This document shows positions 10,072 through 22,000 of a stretch of 64,000 bases of DNA, piece by piece. Below the pieces are notes generated by a model that ran no database searches, was not told the origin of the DNA, and saw only the letters and a program-made list of their open reading frames with translations. How positions within the stretch are numbered: the first letter of the stretch is position 1; the number at the start of each line of letters is the position of its first letter. This DNA is from Owenia fusiformis (Eukaryota; Annelida; Polychaeta; Sabellida; Oweniidae), in contig CAIIXF020000003.1 in NCBI GenBank assembly GCA_903813345.2, positions 28,039,248 through 28,103,247 on the forward strand, given 5' to 3'. The translations under genes and the position numbers were made by a program.

Positions 10072-13000
10072 GTAAAAATATGCTGTAGGGGTATTGCTTT
10101 ATTGGATACTGTCTGTGTAAGAGTTATAGAGGGGGACAATTATGCTTCTTTCTGGGATATTGTCCTCCCTACCAGTTTTTATGTCCCCACCACATAGTGT
10201 GGGGCCATATTGTCGGCCTAGGCGCGTCCGTCTGTCCGTCTGTCCGTCTGTCTGTCCGTCTGTCTGTCCGTACGTCCGGCAGTTTTCTCCAAAACCGCTA
10301 CAGATATCACCTTCAAATTTTCAGGGATAACCTATGAGTGCATACAGATGTGGATGAAAAAAAATTAACTCGATACCTACTTCCTGTCGGCCATTTTGAA
10401 GTCAAATGCTAAAATCCTTGTCTGCAAACTTTAAGAAAAACTGCTTCACAGTTGCTTTTAAAACTTTAACATCTTGTTCAGCTCACTTCATTCTAGATCT
10501 GATTAGGTTTTGGACCTGCTAGCTCAGTCATGTCAGCCATTTTGAATGTCTTAAGAAAAGTTAGCGCGCGATAATACTTTGTATCATATTGAATGGTGTT
10601 TTTGAGTTTTCATACTTTAACTATTTAGTAGCTTTATAAATAATTTCAGATGTACTTTGCTGTAAAAGCCTACTTTATTGTTAACAGTAGTTATATGTGA
10701 TAATTTTGTAAAAAGAAATCAGCAAAAACTCATAAGGACTTTTTTATTGTCGGCCATTTTGGATTTTTCGGTCCTAAAATCTTGTCTGTGAAGTCTTGTC
10801 TGTGCGTTTTCAGGTGAACCGTTTGGTGGATCAATTTCAAATTTTCAGGGATGATTCTTAGTATAAAAATCTAGATCTCATTAGTTTTTTGGCATTCTGG
10901 GTAAATGTCAAGGCAGCCATTTTGGATTTTCCGTCCTAAAATCTTGTCTGTAAAGTCTTGTCTACTCGTTTTCAGGTGAACCGTTTTGTAGATCAATTTC
11001 AAATTTTCAGGAATGATTCTTAGTATGAAAATCTAGAACTGATTAGTTTTTTTGCATTCTGGGTAAATGTCAAGGCAGCCATTTTGGATTTTCTGCTTAA
11101 AATCTTGCCTGTAAAGTCTTGTCTACGCGTTTTTAGGAGAATGGTTTGATAGATCAATTTCAAATTTTCAGGGATGATTCTTTGTATGAAAATCTACATC
11201 TGATTACTTTTTTTGCATTCTGCGTAAATGTTAAGGCAGCCATTTTGGATTTTCTGTCCTAAAATCTTGTCTGTAAAGTCTTGTCTACCCGTTTTCAGGT
11301 GAACCGTTTGGTAGATCAATTTCATATTTTCAGGGATGATTCTTAGTATGAAAATCTACAAACAGATTAGTTTTTTGACATTCTGGGTAAATGTCAAGGC
11401 AGCCATTTTGGATTTTCCATCCTGAAATCTTGTCTGTAAAGTCTTGTTTACATGTTTTCTGGTTAACTGAGTGACAGATCAATTTCAAATTTTCAGGGGT
11501 GGTTCTTAGTATGAAAATCTAGAACTGACTAAATTTTGGGCATTCTGGGTTAATTTTAAGGTGGCCACTTTGGATTTTCCGTCCTCAAATTGTGTTGGTA
11601 AAGTCTTGTCTACTCATTTTCAGGATAACCATTTCACGGGATCACCACTTGGTGGGGACATTTTGTACACATTTGTGTTCTTGTGATAAAATGTAAAGGA
11701 AAATTATCATTTTACAATAAAATTGATGACCTTTTGCTATAGTGAATCGATTCTTATATTATAAAACATGTAATACTCAATTTTACAATATTTATCAGAA
11801 CGTTATTATTGAAATCTTATTTCATATTAAAACAGAAAATTATTTTTGCCCCTTCTTTTTGTCTGTTCCTAGATTACACAATTTCAGTATTTTTGTTTAC
11901 ATTTGGTGAACAATCATATCATTCTTAAAGACTGTGATACTAAAGTATGTTTTGTCCCCAGGGCAAAGATCCCAGAAACTGAAGTCCTACCAGAAGGAGA
12001 ACAGGACCATATTGTCCAGATTTCTTATGTGGCCTCACCAGGATGTTTCTTTGTACACAAGAGGGAGAACATCCAGAGGTGAGAAATAAGTCTGTTTATT
12101 ACTTTTAAAAAGGCAGAATCAGATCTTATAGAGGATGACAAAATTGTAGGCAATATGTACAATTGACCTATCAATGTATTTATTACAATCTCAATGTCTC
12201 CCAAAATATTTGTGATATGTTATCAATTGGTGTGAAAATGGGAAAAAGTATTCTCCCAAATAGTAAAAATGGAAATCTTATTCATAGAAAAATGAATGCA
12301 TATTGTAAAAATCTTTATTTTTCCTCAACTAAAGTTAGAAACTAAACTAAAGAAATCAAAGTATTGAGAAGAGAAAATTTTGCCATACTTCTAGCCACTT
12401 TTATAGCAATCAAATGGGGAGGGGGTTAATTATTTCAAACTGTGCAATTTACTGCAAGTTTAACTGGATTAAGTTTGTATTAAAATATACTAAATAACTG
12501 AACCTGTTAAACCTATTATGCTATCTTATTATAGTAGTTAAAAATTAGATTCCAATAATTGGACATTTCATCAAGTGCAAAAACTTCAATCAATGTTTGT
12601 CAAATCTTGTTAATTTTGATAAGTGAACCACACAGGTGTACTTTTGTGAAATGGGTCATTAATGGTTCATTTATAAGATGTGCTTTGACAAGTGGCGATA
12701 TTTCTTTATTTCTCAATGTATATAGGTGTTGAACAATATCCTTTTTGCTGTTTAATAAGTTTATTCTTCTTTTTTTATTGATGGTTTAACCATGCTGTTT
12801 TGTTGCTACACGTCATGATTTTACATAAAATCAACAAATTTTGTTTGACATTCAAATGAATTATTGCATTTTTCCCAGTTTTTTTTATGTCACTACCACC
12901 ACCACCACAAGTGCTGACATATTGTTATAGTCTCCAACTTTTCTGATGGCAAATGTTGACATTTTGCATGTTTGCAACCAATTCTGTAATGTTTAGTCGA

Positions 13001-16000
13001 TGTGTTGATGTATTGTCCCATATATTATTGTACCATATTTATGTATTGCACCATATTTATACTAGTTAACTAACCAAGATGTACTTTTAAACATAATAAA
13101 TCTATTTTGGATCTCAAAGGCTCTTTCAACAGAAATTAAGATAAATTACATACTGTTACATTTTAAGGGCTCATTGGGTTTAGCTACTTGACTCGAGTAT
13201 GGTACATGTTTGCACTATTACATTGATTATGGTATATGTTTGTAACATTACAATATGTATGGTACATGTTTACACTGTTACATTGTGTATGGTACATGTT
13301 TGTAACATTACAATATATATGGTACATGTTTACACTATTACATTGTGTATGGTACATGTTTGTAACATTACAATATGTATGGTACATGTTTACACTATTA
13401 CATTGTGTATGGTACATGTTTGTAACATTACAATATGTATGGTACATGTTTACACTATTACATTGTGTATGGTACATGTTTGTAACATGACAATATGTAT
13501 TGTACATGTTTCTACTGTTACATCGTGTTCATATACTGGTTAACATTGCTACTGTAAAATGTCATATCATATTGTGCATTAAGATTTCTCGCAACAGGAA
13601 GTTTAGTTCCAGCTGCTGTGTAGCGAATTGAATGTTGCACACTGGATGTTTTATCCTGAACAATGTCTGATATTTGATCAAATATATTATCGAGCATGTT
13701 GTATTGTTTCCCATGTCCTTCATGGATCATATCTTTACATATAGAGTTAAGTTTCTGTTCCAGTTGACGTTGTTGACGCTTTGGTCGTGTGTTGAAGGTC
13801 CTGTTACGTTTGTTCGCAAACCATGCTTTGACTTGCGCGATTGTGATTCCTCCTTCATCTGCCATCTTTTGCTTTTGTTCTTCTGTGGGGTATGGCTGGT
13901 CGGTGTGCTTCTCGTACCATTTGGACATTATTTCTATGGCTCTTGAGTTTAATTGCCGTGATTTTTTCTGTTCTTTTCCTGAGAGGGCAAAGCTTGATTT
14001 CAGAAGTTCTAGACTCTGGCTGACTCGTGTCACAAGATGATGAGTTTGTTCATTGAAATGTTTGTTCACTTCTGATTCCGTCTCACCAAAATTGGTCTTT
14101 CCAACTTTAAGACCACTTAGTGCATCGCTTCGTTGAGTTTCAATCGTAACTGATTGTGTCTGGTAAAAAGTTTCTAATTCACTGACTTTTGAGTTTTTCA
14201 ATGACGACAAGTTTGAAAATTCATCCAATAGTTCACCTTCGTCAAGTCCCTTATTTTCTTTGGCCTTATTTGGAAGAACAGTAAATGGCGATTCCATTTT
14301 TGAGATATCATCTGCAAGAGTTTTCTTAAGGTCCAAGAACATTGGATGTTGAGTAAGCTGCGACAGTAAATGTTTCTCTTTTGGAAGAACAGTGGTATCT
14401 CCTTTCAAAATGGCAGCCATTTTGTTAAATGATGACGTCTACTTATATTCCTCTTTACAGCTATTTCCAGAGTTTTTTACTATCAGATTTATTAAATTTT
14501 TAATATCCTAAAGTATAATCTCATGTAAATCTTCTTGTATAACCGATTCAGTTAATTCCAAGTTCAAAGTAAATTATAATCTAAAATAAATCCTTAATGT
14601 TAACACCAATGTTAAAATCACTTTTACTCCATAGTTTAAAACACTTCTGTGATCTGTGTTAGAAACATTAGTCTTACTTCTTGGAGAAAAAGTTGCGGAA
14701 TAATTGTAATCAAGTGTGTCACATGTTTTATCTATGCCACCAGGATGTTGCGGGCTAACTTACATTTTCGATTGCAAAGTTATAATTAAGCCAAAAGTTT
14801 GTCTTTTTCCAAAATTAGCCTTTTTGATAGCAACTATATGTTTGTATCTAGATCTGGTAATTTGATATTTTTTTTGAAGAGGAATAATTTAAATGATGAT
14901 TGTAAATGGATTAAGGAGAAAACATTGGGAAATGTATCTGTTTTGTTAACGAAGCATTGTACAATTGTTGTCCTGTATAGATATAGAAAATTGGGAGAGG
15001 AAAATAATACAAAAATCTATCTATCTTTTTAATTAAGAAAAATATGTTAGTTTTGATTAATGCACTTTTTTCTGACTAAAAATGAAAATAAATTGATTTT
15101 TATTAATCGAAGAGTTAAAAAGTCTTTTAGCTGTTTCACATTCACACAACCTCTAGACACGTCATTCATGCAGTCGCAAAAATACAAAGATTAAATTTTT
15201 TTGAATATCAAGGTTTCTGAATAGGTAAACCTCAAATTCAGTATTGCTCTCCCATCTTTAAAAACAGATATTTTAAATCATCTTTTATTGTGACTTTGTC
15301 AGCAAATAAATTCAAGATCATGGATTTGATTGATGTTTTCACATGAAATGAGGATGACTATTCTTTTGGGGGAAACTATTTTTATTGCAGCCAACTCAGG
15401 ACACTCACTGTACTGTGTAAGCTCAAACTGAATAATTGAGATACAGTACATGATGGTAAAATATAATGGCCTATCCTCCTATTCATAATGTCAGTTTATA
15501 AATAATGATATAATTTTTCTTGATCTGTATACTTGAAATTAAACATTATTTTTATGTGGCTTTGGTTTTAAATGCTTTGAGTTAGGATACAATATTATAA
15601 CGCATCAATGAATGTCTTTGTGATGTAAGATATTCGCTCGTAAACTTATAAAACAAACTTTGTTGTCAAGTTATGGGATGTATTCAGTATACCTACATGT
15701 TACATTGATTTTGGAAACTATGAAACTTGATGATCCTTGTTTGTTGTTGAAAATTTATGTAAATGTTTGTTTGTTGTGATAGTTTGAAGTAATTGTCTAT
15801 GAAGGATATTTGAGTAGATAAGTTTTTAATTGTTTGATTCTAAAGTTGAGGAAGTTGGTTTGAATATCATATTTTTGAGTGTTCACACACGTGGCCATTC
15901 TTTTTTCATTCAGTTTATATGTAAAACAGTTGATTTTATGATATTTCTGTATGAATTAGTGTATTTTCTACATGCATGGTTAACTTTATTCCTTGCTAAT

Positions 16001-19000
16001 TCCATTTTTTAAACTTGGCCCTTATTTGGAAATTCAGTTTTTAAAACAACAAAGGAAGTTAGCTTCAGATGTTTGGATGTCATGACAACCATGTTTTGCT
16101 GAAATTCAAAATGCTTTTATGAGATAAACATTTAGAGTTTCAATCAAGAAAATGTCAAAAATAGTTAAAAAATCATAGATGATATATTCAGACAGAACAG
16201 CTCTTTGGAATAATTATCAGTTTGATGAATGAGGTACAGACAGACTGTTCTTTAACACCACATTAGCCTATAAGACCTTTTGTATTATTACACATCCCAC
16301 CTCTCAATTATATGCCTTAGATTCCTTTAGCAATCTCTGTATGGAGTCCTAACACCCCTCTGGTTTTACTGATGACATTAACTTGGACGCGTCCACTATT
16401 GAATAAAGTAGTTTGTACACGTGCCAACGTCCTCAATTTCCCCATACATTAGTGCAATCAACACACGTTTTTGTTTGAAACAAAAAATTTATATGGAGAA
16501 CAACAAGTCGTCAGTTGTAAAGGATATTAACCTTAATTCAACAATGAACTACAATGTCAATGAACAACTGGAAGATGGACAAATTCCTGACTTTTCAAGT
16601 CAACTTCAAAGGGATACTTCAAATTTGCTGCAAGGGAACATTTTCTCTGGCGAGGAAAATCCAACTCCGGGTAGCATGCCATCCCACACCATCACCAGCG
16701 GCATAGACATTGACAACAACATCAACAGTGACTTCATGAATCGTGGGCTCATTCCACCAGGAAATGAGGGGCATGATATGAACTCACAAGGGAAGGACTT
16801 GACTTGCCAGTCAAATTTCAACCCTACTTTGGATACTCGTGATTCTGGGCTCACCTCCCTACCCGGGACTGAGGTGCAGGACACATCCAACTTTCAACAT
16901 CACCACCCTACAACAGGGAGAGACTTCATACAGTCTAATAGTCTGAATTCAATAGGATTCAGAGCAACAAACACTTTACCATCTAAGAGGTTTTCAAAAT
17001 CTCAACAACAACAACACTCCGAACTGCGGACCTATCAAAATCAACAACCAGGGCTAGCCTCAAGTATATCGCCAGATATGGTCCAAGATATTATCAAAGG
17101 ACTGACTCCAACTCTTGAATTGCTCGTAGCAAACAAACAACTTGACGTTGAACTTCTAGGTGAAACAACCAACAGAAGCAGGTCCGCTAAAAGAAGGGAG
17201 GTACAAAGAGCGAAAAAGCGAACTGTTTCGCCGTCTAGTCTACAGTATGTTTCCCCGGACCGGGCATCTAGCCCCAAACGGGCAAGAAGTGATCATCCCT
17301 ACAGCGAAGTGGACTCGCCCGTGACCTCTCCTGCGCACATGCGCCATGACAGCAATAACCCGGAAGACTCGGATTCTTCCAATTCCGACAACGATCATGA
17401 CTTAATTTGTTGGAAGAACTGTGTTAAACTAATTAAAAATGCCTTTCCGAGTCATTTTAAAACAACTACAGACTATAACACAGAAACACAAACGGAAAAT
17501 AGACCGCTAGGACTTCAAACTTTGGGTAAGAAATCTACTTCTTCAGACACAACAAAAGGCTTACCGATCGGGCCTTCAGTGCTACAGAATTTCGCCAACA
17601 TTAACCAGGAATTAGCCAACAAGAAAAACATGAATGACACTACCTTCCTGTTAAGACCAAAACGATCGTTCACGTCCCTCAAAGAAGATGAACACTTCTA
17701 TAAAAAATCCATTTTGAATGGGACAACTAAGGAACTTGTTCCACATTCCATGAAACTATCAGATTTGGCTTCAACTTCTTACCAGCTTCCAGCCAAACAC
17801 CACAAACTGTTGGAAGAATCAGCGAGAGCTCCTCTTCGTCATCTGTCTCACACTGAATGGATTCTAGGGACAACAGGGAAAATCATTGCGGAGAATTTCC
17901 CTGAAAATGAGGATCTCGTCAATCTTATTACAACAGCTTCAACTATGGTAAATAAAGCTACAAGGGACACCATTTCAAATGTCACAAACGTCATACTGAC
18001 TCAAAGGGACAGGGTAAGCTCCAAGTTCAGGAAGTCAGACGCTGAAGCCCTTAGGAATCTCCCCATCGACACAAAATTTTTATTTCCTGAAGAGGATTTA
18101 AAAAATATCTGTGAAGGGTCGGATAAATCTAAAACCTCAAAAGCGCTACAAGATTTAGCTTCAAACTGGAAAAATCGAAAACAGAATTATGATAAATCCA
18201 GTAATAACAACTCCAACAGAAGTAGTAATCAACATTCCAACTTTAACAGGAACAACTTCAACAACAACAACAACAACAACAGAAACAACAACAGAAACAA
18301 CAACAGAGGAAACTTCTCTGACCGTTCTACTTCTACAAAATCCAACAACAATAACAACAAATCAGGCTTTAAGAAGCGTAAATGACACTTCAATAACATC
18401 AATGTCCCAGCCCCGCCTCCCCCCGTTCTCACCTATGTCCCAGCTGGGACCAGTGGGAGGCAGGATTCAACTACACTTAAAAAACTGGGAACTCATCACA
18501 AAGGACCAATGGATTTTAAATGTGATAAAACATGGCTACATGCCACAACTAGTGAACAATCCACCTTTGACAAAAAACTTCAACAACTTCGAATCGGCAT
18601 CAAAAACAAAAGCTCTACTGCTTCAAAACATAGTAGATCTCCTAATTCAAAAACAAGCTGTGGAGGAAACAGACTACAACACACCGGGCCACTACAGCAT
18701 CATATTCTTACGCCAAAAGCCAAACGGAGATTACAGACCCATAATAGACCTGTCTCTCCTCAACAAACACATAATATGCCCAAAGTTCAAAATGGAAACT
18801 TCAGCCAAAATATCAAACTCTCTACAAAAGGGCGAATGGGCCACATCCATCGATTATCGGGATGCTTACTACCATATACCGATAGCCAAACCATTCAGGA
18901 AGTTTCTTCGCTTCGTGATCAACAACAAAGTGTACCAATTCAAAACACTTCCATTCGGAATGTCCACCAGCCCTTATGTTTTCACAAGAGTGACATTAGC

Positions 19001-22000
19001 AATCGGTGCCTTCCTACACTTCCAAGGGATATTAACACACCAATATCTCGACGATTGGCTAATACGAGCCCCATCTGCACAACAGTGCCAAATATGGACA
19101 CAAACAGTACTATCAGTGACGGAAAAACTCGGTTTTGTGATCAACAGAGAAAAATCCGAACTGATCCCAACACAGATTTTCAAGTACATAGGCACCCAAT
19201 ACAACCTAATACTAGGCCTAACATATCCTCCGCAAGACAGGATCCAGAAAATCTTAGAAATCGCACAATTATTCACCAATACCCTTTCTCAACCAACAAG
19301 GCAGTGGATGAAACTACAAGGCCTACTAGCCTCAGCAGAGAAAAATATACCCTGGGGCAGACTATACATGAGACCAATTCAACAGTGCCTAGCCAGCCAG
19401 ATGTCTCCTACAAAATCACTAGAGACACCAATCTACATCAACCAAGAAGTAATAAACACACTGAAATGGTGGATGGACGAGCAGAATCTACTCATGGGTC
19501 AACCTCTGGGAATGTTTGTTCCAGATCACACAATCTTCACGGATGCATCGGAGACTATGTGGGGTGCACACATGGACTCTGTGGAAATCAATGGATTCTG
19601 GTCCCCATCGGAAATGAGAAACCACATCAACTGGCTAGAACTAGCGGCAGTATTGAAAGTTCTACACAAACTGAACCATCTACTGGTACCTCAAGCAAAC
19701 ATTCTAGTTTGCCTGGACAACACAACAGCCCTAAGCTACATAAACAAACAAGGCGGGACAAAATCGAAAAGTCTTCTGACCCTAAGCCAGGAAATCCTAA
19801 TCTGGTGCAAAAACCACCAAATAAACATAAGAGCTCAACATATAGCAGGATCCCTAAACCGACGGGCAGACGCACTATCTCGGGACAGGATAGTGAACAC
19901 AGAATGGTCTCTACTCCCACAAATAGTGAAACGACTGTGGCAAATATGGGAGACTCCTCAGTTAGATTTGATGGCGACATGTCACAACAACAAACTACCA
20001 CTATATGTATCCCCAGTACCAGACCAAAACAGCTTGGGAACAGACGCAATGTCAATCCCGTGGGACAATCTCAACTTCTACATATTCCCACCAACAAGCA
20101 TGATCGACAAAGTTCTAACAAAAATGAGAACACACAATTGCGAAGCCATAATGATAGCTCCAAAATGGCCAAATCAACCTTGGTTCACGCAAATTCTGGA
20201 ACTTCTAACGGACTACCCAAGAACGCTTCCAGTGTCTCAAAAACTACTAAAAATGCCAAAGACAAGCATGTTTCACCAGACTCCGGAAATATTTGCCCTT
20301 CACGCCTGCAAATTGTCAACGACACCCTCAAAAAACAAGGCTTTTCTACAGAAGTGTCTCTTCGAATCTCAGAATCACCAAGGAGGAAATCCACAAATAA
20401 ACTCTATGATTCCAGGTGGAACACCTTCACTGTTTGGTGTTATGAACGGAATTCAGATCCATGCCAAGCAGATATTCCTCTAGTGGCAGAGTTTCTACTA
20501 TATCTTCACCAGACTAAGAAACTTTCAATTCCTACCATTGAAGGATACAGAACTGCCATTAATACAGTACTGAAAAAATCATCTGATATCGACCTGACTG
20601 ATAATTCCCTCATAGGCGATCTTATCAGATCTTTTAAACTGGAAAACCTGACACCAAGGAACATGGTACCTAAATGGAATCTTGTATTTGTTCTTAATGC
20701 TTTATCCAAAGCACCCTTCGAACCTATGGCCACAGCGGAACTTAAATTCACATCATGGAAAACACTCTTTCTTTTACTCATGGCTTCAGGGAAGAGAAGA
20801 AGCGATATACATGCACTCGACTTCAGACGTTTAAAATGGTCAGAATCCAGGGACCAAGTAACTATGTATCCCTTCATAGGATTTCTACCAAAGTCACTAT
20901 CAGCTGCAGAAGGAGAATCTCGCTTTCAACCAATCCTCATTAAAGCTCTCACCACACTGGTGAATAGAGACTCTCCAGACAGGACACTTTGCCCCCTCAG
21001 AGCTCTACGTTACTACCTTCAAGCCACAGTCTCAACAAGGGGCAACCGAAATAGACTGTTTATACCATACAAAGCCGGATATACTGGAGATATACACGTA
21101 AACACTATATCTTCTTGGGTGAAAAATCTGATCTTGTATACTTACAAAAATTCACAAGAAACAGATTACCAAATCAACTCTATTAAAACCCACGAAACCA
21201 GGGCCTTATCTGCAAGCCTTGCTGTTCAAGCAAATCTGTCAGTTACTGCAGTTCTCAAAGCCTGCTCATGGGCAAATCACAACACATTCACCAGCTTCTA
21301 CCTACGAGATACTTCAGTGATCGAGGGAGAACTGCGGAAATTAGGCCCTATGATGGTTGCAGGCTCACTATACAACATATAGCATCTTCAACAGCCTTGT
21401 GGTGAGTCATCATCATTAAACATTCTCATGATTTTATAATGTAAATTATTTAGAATGTTCTACTTGTTGGTTTGTGGGTCCCTCTGGTTTAACTGAATTC
21501 ACCCACCTCCTTTTCGGCTACATTCAGGCATATAATTGAGAGGTGGGATGTGTAATAATACTGGGAAAATCCTTTTTTAATTGATTTTCCTGTTTATAAA
21601 CATACCCACCTCTCAATTACCAAAGTCCCACCCGACCTCCCCACTATTCATTAGGGGGAATAGGGAAATTGAGGACGTTGGCACGTGTACAAACTACTTT
21701 ATTCAATAGTGGACGCGTCCAAGTTAATGTCATCAGTAAAACCAGAGGGGTGTTAGGACTCCATACAGAGATTGCTAAAGGAATCTAAGGCATATAATTG
21801 AGAGGTGGGTATGTTTATAAACAGGAAAATCAATTAAAAAAAGGATTTTCCCAATCTAAGAAACTCTGAGTGATCATTGGCGTAGCATCCGGTATGCCTG
21901 GTAAACACAGGCGTACCAGATGATTGCAGATATACTCAAAATACAACCAAATTTCAAATTTTCTGGGGAACTTTCCCCAGATCCCCTGGACGTTCATTTT

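Larger units (their letters stand above)
16282..21853 (+). mobile_element. full-length DIRS-type tyrosine-recombinase retrotransposon
   Basis: This ~5.57-kb element has the DIRS-1 layout. Inverted terminal repeats flank three overlapping ORFs (gag-like, RT/RNase H, tyrosine recombinase), and an internal complementary region (21527-21619) matches the outer ends of both termini. The shared 148 bp of the left and right repeats (16296-16443 and 21661-21808) are identical, and all ORFs are open, so the insertion is recent. No target-site duplication is seen, as expected for recombinase-mediated insertion. It lies in the 11.3-kb intron of the Tudor gene, same strand. Confidence 0.93.

Noticed and set aside
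13196-13517. CRISPR-like regular spacing
   Set aside because: Both halves of each unit are repeats with no unique spacers, and the genome is an animal's.
13184-13543. Overlapping ORFs of 84-114 codons on both strands (MYHTYCN.. and MVHVCT.. repeats)
   Set aside because: They arise because the minisatellite unit is a multiple of three; there is no protein signal.
18509-20240. First ~580 codons of the frame leading into the DIRS recombinase
   Set aside because: Overlaps the clear RT/RNase H frame and has composition of an out-of-frame shadow; only the later part has recombinase motifs.
16282-21853. LTR retrotransposon or endogenous virus
   Set aside because: Termini are inverted, there is an internal complementary region, and a tyrosine recombinase replaces integrase and protease.
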